Positions 42,331 through 54,500 of a DNA stretch of 64,000 bases are shown here, one piece after another. The stretch lies in assembly GCF_000005505.3 (NCBI RefSeq), contig NC_016134.3, positions 46,032,650 to 46,096,649 on the forward strand, read 5' to 3'. The notes beneath the pieces were generated by a model, which saw only the letters and a program-made list of their open reading frames with translations, did not search any database and was not told where the DNA came from. The stretch is from Brachypodium distachyon. Taxonomy: Eukaryota; Streptophyta; Magnoliopsida; Poales; Poaceae. The position numbers and the translations under genes are program-made. The number at the start of each line of letters is the position of its first letter. Positions within the stretch are counted from its first letter, which is position 1.

Positions 42331-42928
42331 TCACGCTTCACTTTTTTTTTCACCCATCGTCCATGGGTTTTGTTTCCTGCCTAAATTTGATGGCAATTTC
42401 ACGGCGAAATTAACGTGTGTTGGTCGCTTTAGATGAAACCTTGGCAACATATGGTCTGCTAAACAAATTCACGTTGCTCCTTTTTCACTCATTTCTATAT
42501 TTTGTTTACTTGAGAAATAATTAGATTTGCTTATTAGAGTGGACTGATGATTCGCCGGGTTGATTAATATTTAATACACGAATAAATAGTTAACTACTCC
42601 GCGATTTGATATTGAGCATAACATCTCCCGTGTCAAAGAAGTCGAGTGGTAATAATTGCAATTTCTTAACGTAATCATTCGACTAGCGCCAGCATGATTA
42701 AATACACTTGAATTTAGTACACCACGATACCATTTCTGAGTTAATTTGTGTTAACTATGCTAGTACTGGAATTACGAAAGTCACCAATAAAAGAGGCTTA
42801 CAAAAAGTTTAGAAAAAAATAAGATCGTTTTTACCTTACAAAAAAATGTTTAGAGAAAACAAACTGTTTGCACAATTTTTCTTTCTAGCCCTGTAAAATA
42901 GGAGCAATCTTGTGTTGGGACCATAACT
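42331..42928. other. AT-rich spacer or 5'-UTR intron before the E2F gene
   Basis: No coding signal. If transcription begins in the GC-rich island at 42.1-42.3 kb this would be an intron in the leader; I cannot decide that from sequence alone. Confidence 0.35.
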
Positions 42929-43032
42929 TTGATCCTGCACTACCAAAACCACAATTTCCCTCCTTTCCTCGCCGTCTTCCTCCTTTCATTCCCTCGTTTT
43001 CTCCCCCCTTCTGCCGCCAAACCTTCAGATCC

Positions 43033-43041
43033 AAACCCTAA
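43033..43041 (+). promoter_or_regulatory. Telo-box (AAACCCTAA) in the E2F 5' region
   Basis: AAACCCTAA lies 47 bp before the ATG inside a CT-rich leader (42950-43030). Telo-boxes are common near transcription starts of plant cell-cycle and translation genes, in line with the gene that follows. Confidence 0.55.
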
Positions 43042-43087
43042 GCGCCCCCCACACCCAGCGGCCATCTCGATCCGCCTTCCGATCCCC

Positions 43088-46000
43088 ATGGCGGCCACGG
43101 CCGGCGCCGGGACCAGCAGTGAGGGCGCGGCGCGCGTTCTGCTGCAGCGGTACCAGCCGTTCGGGTCGCCGCCGGGCGAGTACCACCACTTCGGCCCGGC
43201 AGACGGCTCCGGCGCCGGCGCCGGCGAGATGACGGAGGCCATCGTCCTCCGGACGCCAGTGAGTTTGGCTGGACGAGCCTCGTGGAGGAGCTAGCTAGCC
43301 TTTTGTTTGTTTGATTGATTGACTGTTTCGGTTCTTCAGTCGGATGCTTAGGACCCCCGGCTGGTTCCCGTCCCCTTCCCGCTCGCGGCGAGCGGAGCTG
43401 GGGAGTTCGCCGGCAGTAGCAATGCTGAAGCGCGTCGCCGTAGATTTTGGGAACGGACGAGCTGGCGTGGATGGGGATGGGTGTTTTTTGGTGTTGGTGG
43501 AGGCAAAATTGCCGAATTTTGCTAGCCGTGGTGGGTTATAGTGCAGACCTGCAAAGTTTTGATATTACTGTGCATTCTGTCCAGATCCAGATGGATACTT
43601 TTGCTGGGGGTTTTGGTGAATTATCGCTAGGATGGAATGAATTCCTTATGTGGAATTTGGTACTGCCATTTTTTAGATGGAATTTGGTACTTCTGATTGG
43701 AAGGACAACGTTTCAGTAGCTGTCTTTTACTTACCGGCAGTACATAGTTGATCAGGGAAACGGCTTGCTGATGGATACACTAGTTGCTACAGAAGATGCT
43801 ACTTTCTTCGGTTGTTGACACCATACGAACCAGACTATGATTGACCATGGTGGATAGTTTGGTCATTTTTCCACTTGATGGATTCATAATTTGATATGCT
43901 ACGGGTCGTTTTGGTAACCCTTGATTGGTTTTTATGGCACGGTAAATGGTTTAGCCAAATAATACTTACACATTACTATGTGGTGGGGCTTCTGATAACC
44001 ACATTGCTTGCAAATTATGACTAATAGTTTGATACCTTGTACAACACGAGAAGAGGCCAACTTCCCTACAGTGTGGAAAGATGCACGTGATTTTAATTTA
44101 CTGATAGAGCTGCCACAAAGATAATACAAACTTAACACCGAAACAGTTTCTTTTTCTTGGTGAAATTCATTATTGTTTCATGGTAGTTGTTATCATTATT
44201 GTCTAATTATTTGTGAGTTTTTTAATTAATTTATTAACATGTATAAATTCAGGTATAGGCGTATCAATTCATATTCAGTAACTTCCTTAGGATCCCATAG
44301 TAACAATTGTGTTATTATTTTTTGTTTCCAGAAACCTATTTTCACAGCTGATTCTCCTGAATCCTACAAAGCTTTTGCTGCAAGACTCGTATGCATACTA
44401 TTAATAGAATATTTTTACCTGTGACCGCATATTGGTGTTCTAACAAGGACGCCACATTATTGTAGCAGCCGGGGAAGACTTTGGACTGCTTTCTTTTAGT
44501 AATTATTCAATTTCGAATGCTATTTGTGCTATTATCTTCATGCAATGTGTTACTTCAGTCACATTAAATCTAACAAGAATGTTTTGTGTGTAGTTAAAGC
44601 GGAAACACAACAGAGAAGACAATGGGGTAGCTGAATCAAATGATTGGATGATGAGCCCTGGATATGCTAATGCAGCAAGCAGTCCAGTTCCTACACCACC
44701 TTCAGGAAAAGGTTCTAAACATTCCACCAAGCTTAAGTCTGCAAAAGGCCAGAAATCTTGTTCTCAAGCCCCTTTGTTTTCTGGTGAGTGATGCAGATAC
44801 AGGCAGCCATGATTCATGAATCTTTTTTTTAACCTTGGACCAAGTTGCTCATGCCGACACATACTGTTTTCCAGGTTCCCCAGGCAATCCAGCTACTCCT
44901 GTTGGTGGTTGTCGCTATGATAGCTCCCTAGGTTCGAAGAGGCAACTTTCAACTGTTATGTTTCTGGATGAAATTTATTGATAGATTGCTAAGTGATTGT
45001 CATTTATTGATGTGTTCTTTTAGGGTTGTTGACAAAAAAGTTCCTGAACTTGCTAAAGGGTGCACCTGGTGGCATGGTTGACTTGAATAATGCTGCAGAA
45101 ACACTAGAGGTTGGTAATTATATTTCTTTTGTTGCAAGAACTCGTTTCTTCTGTTAATCACCTAACGTGCTACCTTTTTACAGGTACAAAAAAGGCGTAT
45201 ATATGACATTACTAATGTCCTCGAAGGGATAGGATTGATAGAAAAGAAGCTTAAGAACAATATCCGTTGGAAGTAATTCATCCTCTGTGCCCTTATCTAT
45301 TGTTTCTGTTTATGGGCATTACTTACTTTGTATGCTTCTTGCAGAGGAATCGATGACTCTCGACCAGGAGAAGTTAGCGATGATATGTCCATTTTACAGG
45401 TATCATGATTTCTGCCATCTTAGTTGTGACAAAACATTCTTCTCATGCAACATATTGTGGAAATGGAGATTCTCAAGTAATGGTTCCTTTGCTCTTCAAA
45501 ATAATGATTGTTTATATTTGTCATCCGTAGGGAGATATTGAAGCCCTCACCCTGCAGGAACACAGCGTGGATGAACAAATAAGGTTGGTGACCAGTTACT
45601 TAAAGTCCCTGATATTGTCATTCTTTCAGTTTCACTAAGCATGCCACTCCAATGTTTCTTATAGTGAAATGCGAGACAAGTTAAGGGAGCTCACTGAAGA
45701 CGAAAACAACCAAAAGTAAGTGTCTCACTTTCCACCCTTAAGAGAGTGAAATATATTCATTGTAGTTTCTTAAGATGTCTAGGACTTCAATGAGTCTAAA
45801 TATATTCTTGCACTTCCTGCAGGTGGCTATATGTTACAGAAGATGATATCAAGTCCTTGTCATGCTTTCAGGTCTCTTTTCGAACTCTTAACTATAATTC
45901 TTAAATGTCGGTACTATCTTTACTAATCAAGTAATAAATAATATGCTTTAATTTGCAGAATCAGACACTAATTGCAATAAAAGCACCTCATGGTACAACT

Positions 46001-47318
46001 CTTGAAGTCCCTGATCCTGATGAGGTTAGTAGTAACAGAATCTTTGTTACTTGTAGGATCTTAGATTGATGTTACATTTTGTTAATGGGAGGCGTCTTCT
46101 GTATGCAGGTGAATGATTATCCTCAAAGGAGATACAGGATTGTTCTGAGGAGCACTATGGGTCCAATAGATGTCTACCTAGTTAGGTATGTGCCCATTAC
46201 TCCTACATCTCTGCACCACAACTTCAGAATGTAGAGATCTAACTTAATGTTAATACTAATACCATTATTGGTTTGTTTTAAGTCAATTTGAGGAGATGAG
46301 TGGCATGGAGACTCCTCCAAGGCCAGCACAAACAATTAGCACGAATTCTCTTGAGAATCCTAGGACGCCACTCGCTGCAGGATCTAACAAAGACGCAGAG
46401 ATGCAACTGAATATTCAAGACGAACCGATAATACCTCCTGACGCTCCTACTAGTTCACAGGATATTGGAGGGATGATGAAGATTGTCCCTTCTGATCTTG
46501 ATGTAAGTACACTTCATGCACATCTTGTAGCATTTTCATCTAAAAGTCAGTCATGATTCTGGCTCTAATCATATTTTAGTTATAGTTTGTACTTCTATAT
46601 GTCACCATTTTTTTTGCGAAAAGAGATTTCATTGATCACAACTTTGATATGTCACCTTGGGATGCACTATAACCGTCTAGTTTTTCTGTGCTCCTTATTT
46701 TTAGACTCTATTCCTTAGTGTTTCATTAATTCATTCGACTACCCCTTTTGCTGATTGAAAGAATTAATCTCTAAAGAACTGACGAACCGGGGTCTGCGGA
46801 GTTCATTTGCTTCTACTTTGACATGCAGAAAAGGGAATACCATTGTGACCAATATGAGGAATACACAATTAATTCGAAAGAAAAATAGATAATGCACTTA
46901 TATCTGTTATAAATGTATCCTCTGTTATGAATATATCTTTTATATCACCATTGAGTTCCTTTGTAGCTAAATGTTCTCGCAAGCACTTCATAACAGAATA
47001 TCCTTCTTTTTTGTGCAGGCTGATGCAGACTACTGGCTCTTATCAGACACAGGGGTTAGCATCACCGACATGTGGAAGACAGCACGTATCCTCTTGCTAA
47101 CAGTCTCTACCACCCTTATCTTTTGGTTACGCAGTATTGATGTAGTATAACATACCACGTTACAGTGTGAAACTACTAGATCCTTAACTCGAAATACAGC
47201 AGAGGTGGAGTGGGACGGAATGGATATCAATGCCGATGATTTCCTGGAAGTTAGCACGCCCCAGCAGCAGGGTCAGCTGCCTTCTGACATCGCGGATCTC
47301 CCTTCCTGCATAAGCTGA
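43088..47318 (+). CDS. E2F: E2F transcription factor (E2FA/E2FB type)
   Basis: Fifteen exons, all GT-AG: 43088-43258, 44332-44388, 44594-44783, 44875-44931, 45024-45109, 45184-45272, 45345-45399, 45531-45583, 45665-45715, 45823-45871, 45959-46024, 46109-46185, 46283-46502, 47019-47085, 47200-47318; 468 aa. The winged-helix DNA-binding domain runs from about residue 151 ([17 protein letters not shown]) to 217, with the signature [22 protein letters not shown]-dimerisation and coiled-coil region follows ([20 protein letters not shown]), then the marked box ([33 protein letters not shown]) and a C-terminal retinoblastoma-related binding and activation segment ([23 protein letters not shown], about 411-438). 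E2F-DP dimers bind TTTSSCGS sites and drive G1/S genes. Exon 2 ([19 protein letters not shown], 57 bp) preserves frame whether used or skipped. ATG context CCCATGGCG is good and no closer in-frame ATG fits. Confidence 0.95.
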
Positions 47319-49776
47319 AGAAAGACGTGAAGCATGGTGCCAAGTACCATTCATACATACCTGGGAAGAATTCTCTGTTTTCTTGCCGAGGGCCATCATT
47401 CGTCGATCAAATCCGAACAGAGACCTGAGAGCAGAGAGGTTCCAGTGGGTGGCTGTGGTGTACATACAGATGGCAACCTAGTGCCATTCCAGTACCTCCC
47501 TGGATCAAGCCTCCATGGCAATGGCCAATAACCTGGACATTCTCAGGTCTGTACTGACAAGATGTTTGGAACAACAAAGCGAGCTGCACCTCCTGTACCT
47601 TGTATGCTGCATGTTGTAGCTCACAGACAGTAGGACTGGAGTAGAAACATGTACAGTGCAGCGAGCTGTGTGAGTTTATTAATCATTTCAAGTAGGGCTA
47701 GGAACTAGACTAGAATTAAGCTGATGCAGTTGTAAACAAAATCCGTTAGCGTTTGATGATATCTATCGTTGTTTTGCAAGTGTCTTCTTGGAGACTTGGA
47801 ATGGGCACATGATTTGGTTTGCTTGGTCTACATATTGACATAATGGTCTCGAGTGTTCTGCTAGGCATTTTCTTCTATTCATTTAAGAAATAATAGACCC
47901 ATCACCTGCAAATCTTTGCTGAAGTTTTTATTGTAAATATTTTTTTCGAGAAGATTTCTTGTGATGTATGCATGTCTTGATCATCTCTGTGTATATAATA
48001 TGAGGAGCATGCTCCATGCCACTTGGAATGAGAAGCTCCTACATTTCTTTTTTCTTGCTTGTCCCATCAGGCATCAGTTGACTGCTAATTTACATTAGTA
48101 ACCATCATTTATAAATGCAACCATACAAGTCGCGTTCACCAGCGAATACGTATCTTTTGTGGGGGTAGTCGTAGATGGCACACCACACCAGCAGTCAGGG
48201 CCACGTTAGGACTTATCTAATTCACTGTTTTTAGCATGGAGCCAGTCACTCAAGCCTCAGGTCTTATATATTTCACCGCTTTTTGCATGGATCAGCGTGT
48301 GGTTATGTGAAGATCTCGAGACTCCTCAGTCTAGTTCTTAGAATCACGTGTTGTAAGAACTAAGAAGCTTTTCAAGCCATGTCAAAATATTACATGTATC
48401 TTTTTAAAAATAGATACACTCATATTTGAGCAAATTTGAGTCAGAATTTAGGATCAGAGGGAGTAGTATTGAAAATGGCAAGATGCATGGTAGGCTGGTA
48501 GCCATATGCACACATGTGGAGAGAAAGAAAGAGTTGTGTTGTGCGGTCGAACTCGTTTCTTTATTGCTAACGACCAATTGCAAGGGACAACGCCTTCCAG
48601 GTTCTATCTGATGGAAAGGACAATTCTTTAAGAAGATGTTTGGCTTTGACTACTCTCTGCTGCAAAAAGTGTTGGCCCTTTGACAAATCCTGTTCTTATT
48701 TTCATCCTCATGGCCGATTAAGTGTCAGTTGTTATGTCGCATTGCTGGCAATTAACTAGAGAGAACACTGAACACCCACAAAACAAAACAAGAGACAAAT
48801 AGATGGAGTTCTAAGCAGACTCTTCTCCCAAATTTTAACCTCTGATTCTTAATCTAAAGTTATCCGAGTCATCAAATGCGCTTTAACTGAATCCTACTTA
48901 TCTAAAGCAATGAATCTATGCTGCGTGCACTATATATGTCCTACTGATCTATCCTAATAGCTAGACATTCAAATATGAAGTGCTCACACCCCTTAATCAA
49001 GTACTAGTATAGTAATCTGCCAATGGCAACTAGGCAAGATTCCGATGTGGAATGCTGAGTTGGATTGATGCTGATTGGGTCCCCCAGATAGCTGAAACAA
49101 GAAAAGTAGACGTTGTGTTGTTCCTGTGATTGTGATGTGAGGTCATGAGCAAATGTGGCTACATTAGGGCCACATCCATGTTTCAACACAATTTCACATC
49201 GCCTTCCTGCCACCAGTACAGTGAGGTGCCACTAGGCTTCTTATTGGCCGTCCATTTTTCGAGAGCGGCTGTGATTGCTCATCACCCTTGCATTGAAGTA
49301 TTCTGTATATATGGCGATAGAAAACGAAATAACCGACTACTTAATTTATTATTTTCACATGCTAATTCTTCCTTTTGACCAAATTAGATGTTTTAGAATA
49401 GGACAACTTAGTTTTCTCCTTTTCTCCGAGTGATCCTCCAAATGCCAATGCCATTTTACACATTTAAAATACTGCCATGAGATAAAATTAGACCGTAATA
49501 GAATGTATGTACAAAATAGATCCGGGAAATATCATTTACCACTCATTAGCAAAGAGTGGTGAAGTCCAATTGGTTGCCAAATCGGGCCCGATGAGTGAAG
49601 GCGTTGGTGGGCAGCTTCAACAAACTGATCTTGTCGCACAATTTGTCGAGTCTCGAGTCGTTCCGAACGTGTTGCAATTTTGGTTTCGCCTAGTTTTTTT
49701 TAACAAAACAACTCTCTATTTTCAAAAGCAACTATCTATTTTGTACAATGATATCATCATTAATCACAGTCCTTTA
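47319..49776. other. E2F 3' flank and intergenic sequence
   Basis: 47319-47700 is the likely E2F 3' UTR. A Stowaway right-half remnant lies at 48380-48470 (TATTACATGTATCTTTTTAA to TTTAGGATCAGAGGGAGTAG). No further gene is recognised. Confidence 0.5.
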
Positions 49777-49892
49777 GGGCTCGTTCGGTTGTGTGTATCC
49801 CGGAAGGGATGGAAAAGGGTTGACAAGAATTTGATCGAAAATCTGGACAATTCCGGTTGATCCTGGCCGGGATGGGACAAAATGAACGGGCC
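49777..49892. mobile_element. Tourist/PIF-Harbinger-like MITE
   Basis: 116 bp between GGGCTCGTTCGGTTGTG and the complementary-type end AATGAACGGGCC, flanked by a 3-bp duplication TTA (49774-49776 and 49893-49895). The GGGCTCGTTCGGTT start is common among grass Tourist-like elements. Confidence 0.75.
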
Positions 49893-49895
49893 TTA

Positions 49896-50464
49896 ATGAG
49901 AACAAAAATGACCAGGTGTGCCACAAATAATGGCGTAAACAAACAAAATGAATTTTTTCGAGTGAAAAAAAGAAACCTCGCAGGAGTTTCCAGCAAAAAA
50001 TAATAATTCCTTCGACCTCTTCCTGCGAGCCCTAGCACGTGCAAACTACTGCAATTAAACGGAAGAAACAAATAAACAGCTTACCCAAAAGGAAAACCCA
50101 GCGGAGAGAAGACAGAGGCACGCGAACGTTTTACGCCGTGGAGCCGCGCGTGGTGACGTGGATCCAATAATTGGCGCGGGCCCACCCCGAGCCGGTCTGA
50201 CGAGCCGGGCCCAGGTCCAGTCACCACTCACTCTCTCCCAAAGGAAAACCCCTTTCACGTCCTCCAAACGCGTCCGCAGTCGATGACGTGCGGGCCATCC
50301 CAGCCCCCGAGCCCAGCTATATGCTCCAGCGAGCCGCTCGCTTCCCACGCTCTCTCGCCCCCGTTGTTGTTCCTTCCAAGTCGTCGTCTAGCTCTCGCGC
50401 TGTTTGATTCGATTCTTATCACCAGCCGCTGCACAGGTTCCTTCGATCGATCGTGGCGCCCGGC
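49896..50464 (+). promoter_or_regulatory. Promoter and leader region of the 50.5-kb gene
   Basis: GC content rises from about 50085 on. The stretch CAGCTATATGCTCCAG near 50313-50328 is a weak TATA candidate, 140 bp before the ATG, followed by a CT-rich tract typical of plant leaders. Confidence 0.35.
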
Positions 50465-50974
50465 ATGCCATCGGCGGCGCTGGCTGCCGTTCCGGTACCG
50501 GACACGCTGTCCCCGCCGCCGCAGCACCACCACCAGTACCACCGCGGCCGGCTGCGCTCCCCGCTGGCGGCCAACGGCGGCGGAGGGGGGAACTTCGAGC
50601 TGCGGCACTGGCGGACGCCGCTGAAGCGCGCTCCGTCCTGCCCGCCGCCGGCGATCGAGATCCCCACCGGCGGCGAGGGCGAGGGGGGCGGGCACGGGTA
50701 CACGAGCCTGCGGGACATCCTGTCGTCGTCTCCGGCGAAGGCGGGGTCCCCTGCCGCGGCCTGCGGCGTCCTGGGCGGCGCCGGCAGCAGCTGCGGTGAC
50801 ATCCACATGATCCGGCACCCGCTGGTGAAGCACGCGGCGTACGCCTACCTGCAGATGACGCCGTCCGCCAGGGAGGACCCGGCCGCCGCCCGCCGGAGCC
50901 GGCGGTGGCGCGGCCCGCTCTGCCGCCTCCTGCTCGGCTGCCTCAGCTTCTTCGGAGCGCTCTTCCGCCCGTGA
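50465..50974 (+). CDS. Small plant-specific protein of unknown function
   Basis: Single exon, 169 aa, very GC-rich as typical of grass first exons. It begins MPSAALAAVPVPDTLSPPP with a His/Gln run, followed by FELRHWRTPLKRAPSCPPPA, a Gly-rich stretch, GYTSLRDILSSSP (about residues 76-88), DIHMIRHPLVKHAAYAYLQM (about 113-132), and a basic then hydrophobic end (RRSRRWRGPLCRLLLGCLSF). The last 20 residues could be an amphipathic or membrane-associated helix. The pairing of a TSLRDIL motif with a (R/K)HPLVKHAAYAYLQ motif looks like a conserved plant family, but I cannot name it or give a function. I use the ATG at 50465; a GTG 12 bases upstream is not a likely start. It converges with the HVA22-like gene 540 bp downstream. 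Confidence 0.8.
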   Translation: MPSAALAAVPVPDTLSPPPQHHHQYHRGRLRSPLAANGGGGGNFELRHWRTPLKRAPSCPPPAIEIPTGGEGEGGGHGYTSLRDILSSSPAKAGSPAAACGVLGGAGSSCGDIHMIRHPLVKHAAYAYLQMTPSAREDPAAARRSRRWRGPLCRLLLGCLSFFGALFRP

Positions 50975-51511
50975 ACTCCTCTCCGGCCGGCGAACATGCG
51001 GGTTCTAGCTTTGGTTGCACACCTCAATTCTCTTCTTTCTCTTTTCTGTGATTGATTAGAATTTTTGTTTTCTAGAATTTTCCGGCTTATCTTTGCGGTT
51101 GTAATTTGTTGTAAATAATTTGGTAGGATTAGACACAAAGAGGGATGATGATAACAACAAGGGGAATGATTAATGTCATACTACTAACAAAGCTGATTAC
51201 TCGTCATGAACTCATGATTGATGCAATAATGGCAAGGAAAATTAGCTGAACACGAGCATGTGAAGCAAAATTCTATTTAAAACAAAACTAATCGGGAGAG
51301 AGAGAGAGAATATATTTCTTCTATCAACAGTCAACACAGGTCTACAACAACATGCATGTTCATTCACATTTGTTCACATTGGGTTAATCGCTGGATTTTC
51401 TTTCTATGTACTCGATCGATTTCTTCTTTCAATTTCCCATCTTTGAATCATTCTATCCCTATGTACACGATCCACCTCCTTAAAACTGATGTAAGACTCG
51501 ATCCATCTCCC
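50975..51511. other. Convergent 3' regions of the 50.5-kb gene and the HVA22-like gene
   Basis: T-rich and A-rich 3' flanks meet here. A GAGAGAGAGAGAGA microsatellite lies at 51295-51308. No additional gene is seen. Confidence 0.55.
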
Positions 51512-54500
51512 CTAATAGTCCTTGCCATTGTGAGGTCGCCGGGGTTTGGGGTTGATGGTAGCTCGCAGAACTTCCGCGACGGCGGCGGCGTCAGGGTTGT
51601 CGAAGAGAGATCCCTGGGATGATGGTGGAGACGGTGGCTGGCGTTTCGTCGCGAAGGGGCTCCAACCAGACTGCTTCTTGTTCTTCTGCTGCACATGCAC
51701 AATCACAAACGGAGAGCCAGGCTGCTGTCAATACCACTTGTGTGCAAATTATCTCCAGTGCATTGTATCTCATGCATGATAATACCTGCACGTGATCTCT
51801 ACATCTGACAACCAAGATGTTCAGGATATTGAACAGTTGACAACATATGAGAATTAATTAACTATATGAACAGCCATGGAAATCATGACAATGCAAGGAT
51901 GGCGAGAGAGCGACATTGCAAGATGGCAAGGTGTATTAAGTTTAGTAACATGACAGAATCAGACATCAGATTTGGTCCGTGGAAGGGGACGAATCGCGAA
52001 TGGTCCGGTTGTCTCTTTGGCTCTTGTGCAGACAATACCCACGTTGCCCAGGGCAATGGTTTTCCCCTGTTTACAGCACAGCCGGTTGGATGTCACTGTC
52101 TGGTGAGTCCCACCCCGAGCTAAAGCAGCGTCTGCTGATAACAGGCAGGGGGCCGCGCCATGGCCCTGGTTAAGATCGGGGAGAAGGACCAGGTCATTTT
52201 GATGGAGGGTTTGGATAATGCTCCTGTCGGATTGTCAAAGTGGGGCAGTGAGAGGGAAACACAGGAAGGAGTGGTTTGGCAGGGTTTTGGAGGTTGCCCA
52301 TTCATTTGGAACACTTTGTTTGGTGATGCTGGTTGGAGTTTCTTCAGAATGGAAAAGCAGTTGGTGTCATGGCTCATGAATAAGGAGCTGGAGTAAATTA
52401 ATAGTAAAAAAAGTGGTACCATCCGTGACTAATTGTACTGGAGTTTCAACTGCTAAACTTTGAGGAAGAAATCCATTTTGAGAAATTTGGACCACAACAA
52501 TATGATATAAAATAGTTACTGATGGAAAGATTGACCTAGTAGGATTTTTGGTAACGAGTAAAATTAGTTGGTACTTCATTTGTGCGCATATAACCACACA
52601 TTTTGAACTACCTAGTGTGTGCAAAAGCTATATTTAGTAATGTTTTTTGCGTAAGACCTTATGGTGACATTTGACATGAAACGAAGCCAAGTAATTCCTC
52701 AATTGTGATACTCTCTTTTTTTCTGTACATGAAATAAAACTAATAAACTACATTGTATGCATAGCAGGTAGTTCTTTAATTTTATGGTAAACAAATACTC
52801 AGCACATTTATATTCTCAAAAAAAAACTCAGCACATTATTCGGATCGTATATTGGATAGGGGATGAACAGAACAAACCAGTATGCGACATTGTACATGAT
52901 CAAATTACTCAGTGTATATTCTCGCAACTCAAAATGGCATATGCATTCTGTAAACTTTTGCAGCCTTTGATCACGTCATGCAGAAAGTATATCAAGAGCG
53001 GATCACATGGAAGATAAAATTAATGCATATTACAAACAGGGAAAAGATCTAGTTACCTCTAGATTGGACCCTTCAGCTTTGTCAGAAACCACATAGCGCA
53101 AGACGTCCATGAAGAAAGCCGTCCCTTTGTCAGCAAAGTTCTTAACATAGAAGCTAAGTAGCTGCCCAGACTTTCCCCTCAGATGCAGTAACCTCTGCTC
53201 GATGTTTGGTTCATATTGCATCACAATGGGCCGAAGAAAGGTGTCATATACAACATCACTGCCCTATAGAATGGATTGTATCACTCAGATGTTAGTTACT
53301 TGCACAAATATATGCACTTCAGGAAATAAAAACACGGAATAAGTCCCATCTTACTGCCCTAAAGCACTTTGCAAAAAACGCCACTGATGAGACAGCCCTC
53401 ATGAGATTGTACTTCACAGGGGGCAAGTTTAAGCTCAGAGCTGATGACAAGTACACTATGTTACCTTTGTTTTGGGGTACCACAGGTAAACAAAGAAAGC
53501 AAGCTTCATTTCTCCATACATTGGCATCCTGAAATTGGTACAGTATAGTAGAGATACATAAATAAGAAGTGAAATTAAAGTAGAAAGATAAAAGCAAGCA
53601 AGGAGAACTGTACTGACCAAGAGATCACACTCTCAAAGGCTATAACCATGGCCACGATAATCCTACAGACATTCACAAACAGTTAAGTTTTCTAGGAGCC
53701 AGAACCAGTTCTTTACTTACAGAACAAGTTTAAGAATCCGCATATTTCCATGGATAAAAATAGAAACAGTTATGCTAACTTGATGGTGCATAACATAACG
53801 GTCTAAAAAATACCATGAAACTCCAAGAAAATATAGTATACAAACCTTTGCAAGCCCCATCTACAATCACATGGAGTATGCATACACTGTTACACACATA
53901 ACACTATTGAAATCTGTTTAGGGCTCAAAGCACACATCCAATATTATTAAAAGCCTCTTCTTTTGTTCTATCAAAGTTTATCTTGGAAATCGCTCAAGTG
54001 AATGAGTAGTCATGTCAAACTAAACAACATTTCATCATTGAAACATTAAAAGTATTGAAAAATAACATAACACCGGGTATTAATACTTGCTACCAAACCA
54101 AACTCTCATGAAACACAACCCTTCAAGTATTTGCTCATTCTCAACTAGCAAATCAACATCAGATTTAAAAATACTGTGGTAACAGCATTAGCTGGTGATG
54201 CCTTTTTCCTACCCAAACCAGAATGGATCCTACAGGTGTACTTAAAAATCAGCATTATTCTCAATTTACCTCAATTGGCATTTGCATGTGAAAATTTTCA
54301 TAAAGCTATGCAAGGCCAGCAAATAGGCAGCGGAACTTCTTTTTAACGAAAGAGTGGAACTTTTGATTAACCTAAGATACCTAGTTACCTACCATCAAAA
54401 CTATCATACTGAAACACAATAGAGTTAAGGGGGAAATCATATGCTATAGCCTATAGCCAGCCCAAGCATCTCAGTCTCATGTGCATATGGACACTTCCCT

